Shown here: piece by piece, positions 1 to 9,359 of the stretch | How positions within the stretch are numbered: position 1 is the stretch's first letter | Layout: every line of letters begins with the position of its first letter | Assembly (NCBI GenBank): GCA_963556255.1 | Contig: OY744615.1 | Location: 13,690,918-13,754,917, forward strand | Source: Allolobophora icterica | Lineage: Eukaryota > Annelida > Clitellata > Crassiclitellata > Lumbricidae | DNA length: 64,000 nt | Direction of reading: 5' to 3' | Notes under the pieces: generated by a model | Seen by the model: the letters and a program-made list of their open reading frames with translations, nothing else | Database searches by the model: none | What the model was told of the DNA's origin: nothing | Program-made: the position numbers and the translations under genes

Positions 1-401
1 TCTTCGATCCTGGATCGAAGGAAACGCGGATCCTTTCGATCCGCAACATCCGGGATTGTCTGGTGAACACGACGCTGGCGACATCTGTGGATCGCCAGGG
101 ACTGCGATGCGACGGGGGGCGGCTGAATACTTGCGGGGTCCGGAACATGCCTGATCGGAGTCAGGCGTCGCCGACTTGGTTCATCAAGTACGTGAACTTT
201 GACTTGGCTGGGGCGGATCACTGGTTCTGCCCTGGACTGGAAGATAAGACATGGTTCACACTCACTGGATCATACTACCATGCCTACGTCAAGATGGCGT
301 CCTGTGATAAACCCAAAGGTAGCGTTTCATTGCTTTGTAAAGGTGCTATCACAGACCTTACCTCACTGAGAGAATTTAGAGAGCGGGTCTGGCCGTATTA
401 G
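1..401 (+). CDS. Probable terminal coding exon of a host gene, unidentified extracellular-type protein
   Basis: The reading frame is open from the first bases of the window (codon phase starting at position 3) to a TAG at 399-401, about 132 residues. Codon usage is even and the composition is non-repetitive, unlike nearly everything else in the first 4 kb. The peptide has several cysteines and aromatic residues (for example GLRCDGGRLNTCG and DHWFCPGLED), which suits a secreted or extracellular domain. The 5' part of the gene lies left of the window. I do not recognise the family. The GTG near 63 is not a convincing start, so this is best read as the 3' exon of a gene entering from the left. 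It could instead be an exon relic or a chance ORF. Confidence 0.4.
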   Translation, partial: FDPGSKETRILSIRNIRDCLVNTTLATSVDRQGLRCDGGRLNTCGVRNMPDRSQASPTWFIKYVNFDLAGADHWFCPGLEDKTWFTLTGSYYHAYVKMASCDKPKGSVSLLCKGAITDLTSLREFRERVWPY

Positions 402-699
402 CAGAGGGGAATATTTAGCTAATGGAAAATAGGAAGCGCTCAGTGTAAACTACCCAATTTATTCATAATGGACAAATGTCTTTCCAGAATCATTTAACAG
501 ACTTACAAAGAACAGGAACGTAGCAAGTTATAATTATTGCGCTCTGTGCCAAGCGTAAATATAGTGCCCTTTCCAAAGATCAACTTATGCAATAACGACC
601 AAATTTGTTACCTCGAATATATTATTTACTATAAATATGTTCAAACGACAATTTTTTTTTAATAAGCCTGCACTGTCTGGTGTCTATCTATTAATATTT

Positions 700-732
<33 letters not shown>

Positions 733-734
733 GG
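402..734. other. Intergenic, no gene seen
   Basis: AT-rich sequence following the stop of the first exon, probably its 3' UTR and flank. It ends in a short (TA)n tract at about 702-731. No other ORF, tRNA or delimited repeat is visible. Confidence 0.4.
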
Positions 735-838
735 TCTGTAACTCCGCCACTGCTCGTACCCTGGCAGTGCCAGTCCCAAGCCTGAATAAAGGAGGAGTGC
801 GACGCTAATCATCTTTGTTATGACACAGCTTCGTTAAT
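735..838 (+). repeat. Dispersed repeat A, copy 1 (GCCAGTCCCAAGC / CGACGCTAATCATC family)
   Basis: The block runs from CCGCCACTGCTCGTAC through GTGCCAGTCCCAAGC to CGACGCTAATCATCTTTG. It recurs at about 16998-17117 on the same strand and at about 24233-24340 on the opposite strand, diverged but with the same block order. The copies share no visible terminal inverted repeats, so a retroelement fragment (LINE end) is the likeliest source. The family name cannot be given from sequence alone. Confidence 0.6.
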
Positions 839-842
839 TTTT

Positions 843-1039
843 ATGGGGGGCCCGATAGCGCATTGGATAACATCTGGCGTAGAGTGCGAGAGGTACAGAG
901 ATCGAGTCCCATAGGCGGACATGCTTTGTAGGCTGCAAGTTGCGCCGTGTATTGCAGGCTGTCTGTTCTGTTAGTAGTTAAGATTTATCGCATAACATGT
1001 ACTTGTACAGCGCAGTGCGTTTGCAGGCGCTTAATTAAA

Positions 1040-1040
<1 letters not shown>
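843..1040 (+). repeat. tRNA-derived SINE-like element
   Basis: An A-box-like segment (GATAGCGCATTGG, about 849-861) is followed about 40 bases later by a B-box-like segment (GAGATCGAGTCCC, about 899-911). The acceptor stem is not maintained, so this is a SINE head rather than a tRNA gene. An unrelated body follows and ends in a (TA)n tract at 1041-1082, which fits a retroposon with a simple-repeat tail. Confidence 0.5.

Positions 1041-1082
<42 letters not shown>
1041..1082. repeat. (TA)n microsatellite
   Basis: About 20 uninterrupted TA units at the 3' end of the SINE-like element. Confidence 0.9.
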
Positions 1083-1086
<4 letters not shown>

Positions 1087-1235
1087 TTATACGCACTAAT
1101 GACTAGGGCCAAACTAATGACTAGCTTTTCCTCATCGGTCTTGCGTTCCCTAAAGGCATTTGTGTTTCCCTGGGACTTCTGTGCTGAGAGCGCCTCTGAA
1201 TAGTTATTCTGCGAGAGGCGCTTTAGAAATTTCTA

Positions 1236-1275
1236 GATACAATACAATACAATACAATACAATACAATACAATAA
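1236..1275. repeat. (ATACA)n pentanucleotide microsatellite
   Basis: Seven to eight near-perfect ATACA units in AT-rich DNA. The flanks at 1083-1235 and 1276-1917 hold no gene that I can support; the ORF at 1522-1737 has no recognisable feature. Confidence 0.85.
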
Positions 1276-1917
1276 TTTTATTTTGTGTTATTTAATTTTA
1301 TTACATTTTTATATTTCATTTTAATTGGATATTATATTTCAAGATAAAGTAATTACTTTAATAATTAAATTATTCCGTCTCAAAATTTGCGCGTCCCCCT
1401 CTTGAGTTGCGCCCTGTTCCATGACCCTGCTGAAACACCCTTCGCTACGACACTGATAAAGATTAAACAGAATCGATTACATACTGCGTTAAACAGTGAC
1501 TAAACAACAAATTACAAATGATTGCGCTCATCAGTCACTACTCTTCGAAGCCTGCATCCTCATGATTCCGAATGTCGAGTATTTCCCAAAGGATGCCTCT
1601 TAATTGCTTCCTCCCAACCCTGGATAACGGGGATCACCCAGGGCGCTAGCATGCCGGGAGGGGAGGCGAGCAGAATTTTGCGAATCTCAGGCCACCCGAG
1701 GCTGATGTATCTGCCCACCTTCTGCCGCAGTGACTAAATTACCTAACCTATCTCTGGTGGTAATACGTGGTATACTAAGTATCAGTGCTAGAGAAATATT
1801 GCCTACGTTGCAGGAGCTTATCATTTATGATGGTCCTAGAGTACGATCCCTAGAGCGCCATTATAATGCTCAAAGGGCGCTATATACATATTAAATGCTT
1901 TTATATTAATATTATTC

Positions 1918-1982
<65 letters not shown>

Positions 1983-2076
1983 CGTTCCAGACTCTTAACT
2001 GTTTTAGTAATCTTGAAGTCCCTGAGGGATCTTTTTTTACCTCGGGGCAACAAAAAAAAAACAAAAACAAAAAAAA

Positions 2077-2128
<52 letters not shown>

Positions 2129-2277
2129 TGAAGAAGAAGAAGAAGAAGAAGAAGAAGAAGAAGAAGAAGAAGAAGAAAGGTCAGCATGATCTTGTCGAGT
2201 GAGTCGTTCCAGACACCCACCGCACAGTCTTCGGACATAAGTTCATAGCCTGAGGGAACAGAACTACCTCGGGTGCA

Positions 2278-2324
<47 letters not shown>

Positions 2325-2335
2325 TAATAATAATT

Positions 2336-2396
<61 letters not shown>

Positions 2397-2398
2397 GA
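1918..2398. repeat. AAT/GAA microsatellite cluster with two copies of repeat B
   Basis: Three (AAT)n tracts (1918-1980, 2078-2128, 2277-2397) and a (GAA)n tract (2129-2177) alternate with two unique blocks at 1981-2050 and 2178-2278. On the minus strand both blocks carry CCCGAGGTA, then CCCTCAGG, then TCTGGAACG. They look like retroposed copies of one element, each ending in an (AAT)n tail. The first block is the undisturbed counterpart of the Polinton target site (see findings). Confidence 0.75.
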
Positions 2399-2654
2399 CT
2401 ATTTGTATTGCGCCGTAGCACAGCCGAGGCTGAGGGAGAGGTCGTTGTACATGAGTTCAAAAGGTTAATGGTAGTCATATGATTGTTGAAAAAGATAGGT
2501 CTTGAGATTTGACTTGAATGTCTTCATATGGTCGGGAAGACTGCTCCAGTGCTCCATGTAATGCAGTGAGTCGAGTGACAGAGAAGGAACAGTCGCCAAA
2601 CCTCGTAGAAGACTGGGGGACTTGTAGCAGATTCACATAATACAATATGTATGC

Positions 2655-2699
2655 ATACATACATACATACATACATACATACATGCATACATACATACA

Positions 2700-2732
<33 letters not shown>

Positions 2733-3094
2733 GTATACATACATACATACCTACATACATACCTACATACATACATACATACCTACATACATACATACAT
2801 ACATACATACATACATACATACATACATACATACATACATACATACATACATACCTACATACATACATACCTACATACATACATACATACATGCATACAT
2901 ACATACATACATACTACATACTTACATACATACATACATACATACATACGTACGTTCGTACGTACGTACATACATACATACATACATACATACATACATA
3001 CATACATACATACATACATACATACATACATACATACATACATACATACATACATACATACATACATACATACATACATACATACATACATACA

Positions 3095-3128
<34 letters not shown>
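2655..3128. repeat. (ACAT)n microsatellite, about 470 bp
   Basis: More than 110 tetranucleotide units with scattered CTAC, GCAT and CGTA variants. The Tyr/Ile/His and Cys/Met/Tyr/Val reading frames across it are artefacts of the repeat. Confidence 0.95.
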
Positions 3129-3159
3129 CATGTACATACTGTGAGGATCTTCTGTAGTT

Positions 3160-3639
3160 CTAAGTTTATAAGAGCTGGACGTCATCCAAGCCAATTACAT
3201 TCAAATATAGAAGATACATGATCATGATTAAGCTAATAATAGGTCTACACAGTCGTCGGTACGCAGTAACAAACCACGTTGTATATAACCCGAAATTTCA
3301 CAACTGTTACTTTCTTCTCAGTGCATTGAGAAAAACTCAAGCAGTCAGATACTCTTCAGTTCGTCGAGAAAGCCGCTTACACTCCGCTTTCCTTGAAAAA
3401 TGAAAACGAACTGCTTTTTCTAGGAGTCTCTATTCCCGACGAACTAAGTGCATCCCACCGGTCAGCCAACCCATTAGCCTTTATTGCAACGTTTACATGC
3501 GAACATCAGACTAGGCACAATAAGTAAGTAAGTATGGACTTTAATGCTCCGCTTGCAAACGCACTGCGGCTAAATGTTGGCATGTTAGGTGCCGAACCAT
3601 TAGCTTATCTTTCTTTAGCATTAAGTTTCATTGCCTGGC
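3160..3639. other. Non-repetitive intergenic DNA with a retroelement tail
   Basis: No supported gene. A short (TAAG)n tract at about 3524-3536, followed by a segment about gcttgcaaacgcactgcgg, resembles LINE 3' ends elsewhere in the window (14880-14955). Confidence 0.3.
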
Positions 3640-4085
3640 CTTACCTTACCTTATAATGCGTTACCGTATACCTCACCTCGCCTCACCTGCACACCTTACT
3701 AGATCTTGCCTTACTTGACCTTGCCTTGCTTGACCTTGCCTCATTTGACCTTTCCGTACTTGACCTTGCCTTAATTTACCTTACCTTGCTTGAACTTGCC
3801 TTACCTTGCTTGACCTTGCCTTGTGACCTTGCCTTACTTGGCCTTGCCTTACCTGACCTTGTCTTACTTGGCCTTGCCTTACCTGACCTTGTCTTACTTG
3901 GCCTTGCCTTACCTGACCTTGTCTTACTTAGCCTTGCCTTACCTGACCTTGTCTTACTTGGCCTTGCCTTACCTGACCTTGCCTTACTTGACCTTGTCTT
4001 GCTTGATCTTTGCCTTGCTTGACCTTGCCTTTCCTAGCCGTGCCTTTCTTGACCTTCCTTTACTTGACCTTGCCTTACCAGACCT
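3640..4085. repeat. CTTGACCTTGCCTTA minisatellite with a 30-bp higher-order unit
   Basis: A diverged array of 10-15 bp CTTGACCTTGC-type units. The middle (about 3833-3985) is homogenised into about five nearly identical 30-bp units, each joining a CTTACTTGGCCTTGC half to a CTTACCTGACCTTGT half. The leucine-rich frames across it are repeat artefacts. It directly precedes the splice acceptor of the next exon. Confidence 0.9.
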
Positions 4086-4112
4086 TGTCTTACCAGTACT
4101 CATTTTGTTTAG

Positions 4113-4609
4113 ATTCTCGAGTTCTTGGTTACGAGGCGACGCTTCGATCGCACAACGACTCGATCCGGAACTCGATCATTCTTCCGGATCCATCGCAGAC
4201 GTTCCTCGCCGACTCAGTTGTTCGTGGATGGCAGCTCTACGTCAAGGTCCTATCCGTCGAGCACTCCGTCTACCTCCAGGTCTGGCGCCCAGATCCAGAC
4301 AGATCGACGTTCAGCCTCGTTGGCCAGACATTCGCTGGAACCCTGAAACTGAGGTTCCAGGAGATCCGACTGGAACCGGATCAGATGATCGAGGCACGCA
4401 GGGGAGACGTACTCGGTATTTTCTTTCCCCTCAACAATCCGATCGCCTGGTCTAACGTGCCTTGTTCCAGTAAGGAACAGCAACATCTGTTCCATCGAAA
4501 CCCGCCGCGGAACGTCACGCCTGGAACGCGGCTGGCCTTCGCTGCGGCCTCTGCGGAACAGTTGGCCTCGCCGTGTCGTTTCTACTCTCTCGTGGCCTTG
4601 CTCGGTTAG
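4113..4609 (+). CDS. Probable terminal coding exon of a host gene, beta-rich extracellular-type domain
   Basis: A pyrimidine-rich tract ending TTTTGTTTAG (4103-4112) is a good 3' splice site, and the frame runs from 4113 to the TAG at 4607-4609, about 165 codons. G+C content rises sharply over exactly this interval. The protein has WQLYVKVLS, YLQVWRPD, FSLVGQTF and MIEARRGDVLGIFFPL in order. Alternating hydrophobic strands, a VWRP motif and a GDVLGIFF motif suggest an extracellular beta-sandwich module of the kind found in large secreted or cell-surface proteins of marine deuterostomes; that assignment is from memory and tentative. The upstream exon is not identifiable because the minisatellite lies in the intron. 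The frame is uninterrupted, so a living gene is likely. Confidence 0.55.
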
Positions 4610-4677
4610 TTACGCTGATGAACAGCTTTACAAAGCGTTACATTAATTAATATAAATGATAGGCACACATACACACA

Positions 4678-4679
<2 letters not shown>

Positions 4680-4717
<38 letters not shown>

Positions 4718-4900
4718 TATATATATATATATACTCATCACAATATAGCAACCATACACACAAACACACACACACACACACACGTATATAGGTGTGTATG
4801 TGTGTGTGTGTGTGTGTATGTGTATGACTCTGTTTATGACTCTGTGTGTGTGTGGTTGTTTAAATGTGTGTGTGCGTGCGTGTGCGTGTGTGTGTATATT
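4680..4900. repeat. Compound (TA)n/(CA)n/(TG)n microsatellite
   Basis: (TA)n at about 4681-4732, then (CA)n, then imperfect (TG)n. This is probably in the 3' UTR or flank of the preceding exon. Confidence 0.85.
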
Positions 4901-5081
4901 ATGATCAGTAAAGTGAAAATGTATATAGCTAAGACTGATTGGTGTCTATGGCAATGTGAAATAAGACATAATTAAAATGACCATAAACATAAGGAACCTC
5001 TGAGATATTATTGATAAACGATCAAAGGCAATGGCGGTCATTCAATTGCGTTCATGGCTGTGCCACGAACTGATGACGACG

Positions 5082-5246
5082 ACGACGATGATGATGATGA
5101 TGCTGATGATGATGACGACGACGACGACGACGATGATGATGATGATGATGACGACGACGACGATGATGATGATGATGATGATGACGACGACGACGACGAT
5201 GATGATGATGATGATGACGATGATGATGATGATGATGATTTTCATG
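5082..5246. repeat. Block-alternating (GAC)n/(GAT)n array
   Basis: Pure GAC runs alternate with pure GAT runs in blocks of 4-8 units. The poly-Asp frame starting at 5054 is a product of the repeat. It lacks a credible start context and runs on into degenerate GAT-rich DNA, so I do not call it a gene. Confidence 0.9.
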
Positions 5247-5249
5247 ACG

Positions 5250-5798
5250 ATCACGATCGTGGTGATGACGACAATATTGACAACGACAACGGCAAAGATG
5301 ATGATGACGGTGGCGATGATTAGGAAGACGACGACGAAGAAGAAGACGATAATGATGACTAAGATAAACGATACATCCATCACCTTTCCTCTAATTCGCA
5401 TAACTAAAACAGCCAGAACTAAATGGAAGCAGCGTGCGAGAAAAGTCATTTGTTGCTAAGCACGCGCTCTGAAAGCCGCTGAAATGGTCGTTGCATTGCT
5501 ATGCGTGTGTCATTGAATGATGGTTTCCATGACACCCATTTGCACACACGACGGTTGGTTAAGTCGAGGAGATGTTCTCAGAAAACCGGAGGATGCGTTG
5601 ACACTTCTAGCAGCACCACGGCTAAAAGTAGTCATTTGGCTGCACGGTCTCCTGTAACCCTAATGGAGTGGATGGCTAAAGGAACGTTATTACTATAAGC
5701 AACGACCTCATTACCAAAACCATCATCGTTACGACTATTGCCACTACTAGCCGTCACTGTCATCATCATTATCTTCACTCTGAACACCACCAACAACA
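5250..5798. other. Degenerate GAT/CAT-rich and unique intergenic DNA
   Basis: No supported gene. Imperfect GAT/GAC remnants extend to about 5360 and CAT-rich remnants occur at about 5755-5800. Confidence 0.3.
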
Positions 5799-5806
5799 TC
5801 TATATC

Positions 5807-6123
5807 CATGGGCGTCTGGATGGGAGCAAGGGAGCATTATTTTTGCTTTCCTGGATTTTTGCAAATATTTAACAAAAATTAAATCTTTTGATTATTATGA
5901 TTATTACAACAGTCCCAACACTATTTTCAATGCGAAAAACACTTAATTGTTTAGGTAAAGCTCTTGACCATTATTTATTTGTAAGGTTTTCATGTGTTCT
6001 GTGTTCATGAATAGCTAGCTATTCAGCTATTCTATGCAAAAACGTCATTTTGCTCCCCTACAAAAATTTTTGCCCTCTCCACAAAAATGTTGCCCCATAA
6101 AAATATTCCTGTGGACGCCCATG
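5807..6123. mobile_element. hAT-like MITE, CATGGGCGTC family, copy 1 (317 bp)
   Basis: Terminal inverted repeats begin CATGGGCGTC at both ends. Flanking 8-bp duplications are TCTATATC (5799-5806) and TCTACATC (6124-6131), one mismatch. The interior is AT-rich and non-coding. A second copy in inverted orientation lies at 62173-62463. The 8-bp duplication and short inverted repeats are typical of hAT-derived non-autonomous elements. Confidence 0.8.
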
Positions 6124-6174
6124 TCTACATCAGTTTCTCCACCACATCATTTTCAACATCAAATCTGACACCAA

Positions 6175-6360
6175 TTAGCCTAGTTGAGCAAATGCCTTGT
6201 AACGCGGAGAGTACAGTTTCAAGCCTCCTTTCCTGAGACGGTTACTGTGTAGGGACCTTGAGGAAGTCCTTCACTCACAATTGTTCAGCGGCATCTATTG
6301 ATGTTTGGTCATTGGGTGGTGCAGGTTAATAAATTTGTAATAATGACTGTAATAATAATA
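6175..6360 (+). repeat. tRNA-derived SINE family S1, copy 1
   Basis: An A-box-like TAGCCTAGTTGAGCAAATG segment and a degraded B box (CAGTTTCAAGCCTCC, about 6211-6225) are followed by a body with TGTGTAGGGACC, TCCTTCACTCAC and CAGCG. The body ends in TTAATAAATTTGTAATAAT with a TAA-rich tail. The same body order occurs at 19727-19850 and 61301-61575. Confidence 0.65.
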
Positions 6361-6594
6361 AAAAAAAACTTCACATTTTCATCCCTGCTACAGCTGTACC
6401 ATCATCAATTTATCATTTCTGCCATCAACTTCACCTAATCATTAGCACTACAACCAGCATCATCATTTTCATATTTTTCACCACCACCATCTCCACTTTC
6501 ACCGTCAAAAAAGACATCTTCATATTTGTCGTTATTACCACAACTACCATCATTATCATCAATTTCACCGCTTACATGTAAAACAATTTAGTCA

Positions 6595-6990
6595 TTATCT
6601 TACTGACTGAATTACTGACGAACTACAATTTACTGACTGATTGCCTGACTGGCTGGCTGACTGGCTGGCTGACTGACTGACTGACTGACTGACTGACTGA
6701 CTGACTGACTGACTGACTGACTGACTGACTGACTGACTGACTGACTGACTGGATAGCTGAATGACTGAGTGACTTTCTTACTTACTGACTGACTGTCTGA
6801 CTTATTTAGCCTACTTACTTACTGCCTGACTGACAACGCTTGGTTGTTTTACTGCCAGACTGATTTACTTACTGTCAGACTGACTGACTGACTGACTGAC
6901 TGACTGACTGACTGACTGACTGACTGACTGACTGACTGACTGACTGACTGACTGACTGACTGACTGACTGACTGACTGAGCGACCGAACG
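6595..6990. repeat. (CTGA)n tetranucleotide arrays
   Basis: Two long CTGA tracts (about 6655-6750 and 6882-6979) are separated by degenerate GACT-rich sequence. The Ser/Val/Gln frame on the minus strand is an artefact. The preceding stretch 6361-6594 is CAT/CAC-rich with no gene. Confidence 0.9.
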
Positions 6991-7762
6991 AACGAAGACT
7001 GAGGGCGGTCAGATAGGAAGGAGGAGAGGCTGGCGGAAAGACAGGCGCGTCTAGTGAGGCGAAATGAAGCGCTTTCGAATTAATGATTGAGCGTCGGAGC
7101 TTCTCCGAGAAGACTCGGATGATGCGAATGAGCACGGACGGAAAATGAAAGACTAGCGCAAAAGAATCCGTTAATCCCATTTGATTTCGTCATTAAGGAC
7201 GCTTCGATCGGATTACTGCATACATCAACGAAAGTGTACACATTAGCCGAATCCATGTCCAATTTATATAGCGCGGTTATGCTCCATCCGTCTGTATGTT
7301 TACCTCCCTATTTCCCTGTCTGTGTGCCTGCTGTATGTCTGCCTTTATGTCTGTCTGCCTCTGCGTTTCTGTTTGTCCGTACGACTGCTAATCTGCCTGT
7401 CTATACTCGCCTGCTGCCTGGAGATACCCTATATATAATAGATTCTGTGTATTTAATCTATGAGTTCTATTGCACCCTATTTTATTGTCTGCTTCTCTCT
7501 GTCTGTCTGTCAGTCTGACTGTCTTTGGGTCTATTCGTGGATAACCTATACCCAATGTAATCTGTACATTATTATTTATTGGTGTTTTATCAGATAAAAT
7601 TTCTTGCCTGTCCGTCTGTATGTTTTAATTTTCAGATTTCTATCAGATCATATTTCTTGATCATAGATTATATTCAGTGTTTTATTCGTCTGGGGTGGGA
7701 GTTCCACACCCAAGCTATTCTTCTAACTTTCTTAGCTAAGTAACTGAATAGATGTTGGGTAG
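6991..7762. other. Intergenic; CTGT-rich patches, no supported gene
   Basis: Moderately pyrimidine-rich DNA with CTGT/CTGC patches at about 7315-7530. ORFs here have no recognisable domain. Confidence 0.3.
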
Positions 7763-7770
7763 TCAGTAAA

Positions 7771-8387
7771 CAGTGCTGGGTAAAATACTCTGTAAATGTA
7801 TTTCAAATACTAAATACAAATACATTTTTCAAAAGTATTTGAAATACAAATACAAAATACATTTTTCAAATGTATTTCAAATACAAAATACAAATACATT
7901 GTTGTATTTTGTATTTGAAATACAAAATACATTTTATGCTATAGAAGGATACATGCTCCATTAAGAGTCGTCATGCTGCAAAAATACAATGTCAGGTTCG
8001 CAAAGTTTTCAAAGGAAAAAGTCCTTGTTCTGCTGTAACAGCCACAGTTCTGAAAAGTTGTATCAGAGTGGATGGGTTACAGCAGCCAAGATATAGTGAT
8101 CAACACTGGTAACTACAAAGTTCGCCAAAGATCGTAAGTTAGAAGACCATTATTATTACCGAGAAAATTTATGTTGCGTGAAATTATGAGAGTAAGTAGG
8201 CCTAGGTAATAAATAGTATTTCTAACGAAGTATTTGATATTTCAAATACAAAATACTCTGAAAAGTATTTCAAATACAAATACAAAATACATCACTTCAA
8301 ATGTATTTGAAATACAAATACAGAAATACTTAAATGTATTTCAAATACTATCTCAAATACTTTGTATTTCAAATACTCCCAGCACTG
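7771..8387. mobile_element. hAT-like MITE, CAGTGCTGGG family (617 bp)
   Basis: Ends are CAGTGCTGGG and its inverse CCCAGCACTG. Flanking 8-bp duplications are TCAGTAAA (7763-7770) and TGAGTAAA (8388-8395), one mismatch. Subterminal regions consist of many copies of TATTTCAAATAC and its inverse TATTTGAAATA, flanking a unique core of about 270 bp. No transposase fragment is seen. Confidence 0.85.
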
Positions 8388-8971
8388 TGAGTAAACTAAA
8401 ATAGGCCTACCTCGTGAGTCGTTAGTTGTTTTAGGCCTACGTGTAACGTATTAGGGTAATTTGACCTAATTCCAGCCGGTTTTTTTTTATTTTACATAAA
8501 CTTCATATTAAAAGTCAGCCGACCTATGTGTATGATATATCAAATGAAAGAAAAATTATTCTATAAAGTGAACAATACTCCAGCCACTACAAATAATCTA
8601 TGCAGCAATCACAGCATTGAAAAATAAACAAGGCCTGTGTGAGACCAAATTCCAGCCATGTTAACCTAATTCCAGCCTACCTGTTTTGTATATGACCAAA
8701 TTCCAGCCAGCCATATTATTAAGGCATCCAGTTTTAAAAACAATGTGTCCAGGTAAAATATTACAATATTAGGCATATTTATTTATTTATTTTTATTATT
8801 CAAACAGCAACACGCACAATTCCAAAAGGGATAAGCGGGACCTAGATCCTCTTATAGGGTTTTCTTTTCCTATTGTTCCCGGACAACCTCATTTTATACA
8901 CTTGTAACATACTTGAAATGTCTTGTTTGATGTTGTTTGATGAAACCAATAAAATGTATGGTTATGGTTGT

Positions 8972-9255
8972 CATAGGCGTAATTTGTGTGTGTGGGGGGT
9001 ACGATGGGTACCCACAACGCCACTTTTTGGACTGAGGGTACCCCCAACAACAACTTGCTTTTTTTACCCCCACTTTTTATACAATGACAATCAATATTTT
9101 ATTATTACTGCAATAAAAATGGCTTATTTTTATTGACACAAATATTAATGAGAATGCTGTCAGGGTAAAATGTCCAACAGGGTCTCCATATGCGAAAAGC
9201 AAAAGTGGAGTAGAACTTCGTACCCCCCACTTTCTAGACCAAAGTTACGCCCCTG
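8972..9255. mobile_element. hAT-like MITE, GGGGCGTAA family, copy 1 (284 bp)
   Basis: Ends are CATAGGCGTAA and, inverted, CAGGGGCGTAA. Flanking 8-bp duplications are ATGGTTGT (8964-8971) and ATGGTTGC (9256-9263). Subterminal parts carry GTACCC/CCCACTTTTT blocks in inverted orientation. Other copies are at 36831-37153 and 63175-63371. Confidence 0.85.
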
Positions 9256-9359
9256 ATGGTTGCGATTATATAAAGTAAGTAAGTATTTATAAACCGTTTG
9301 CGCCTAAACCAGGCAAAGACTAAATTTAGGCCTATTTGGTTGGGCACCCAACAACAACT

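Noticed and set aside
2655..3128. CRISPR-like regular array
   Set aside because: Simple tetranucleotide repeats with no unique spacers, in a eukaryotic genome; the same applies to the 15- and 19-bp minisatellites, which have no spacers.
2647..3194. Several ORFs of 70-170 codons rich in Tyr/Ile/His or Met/Tyr/Val/Cys
   Set aside because: They are readings of the (ACAT)n tetranucleotide array in each frame and strand.
5054..5323. Poly-Asp protein of 89 aa
   Set aside because: Encoded by the GAC/GAT microsatellite; no start context, no splice signals, no non-repeat domain.
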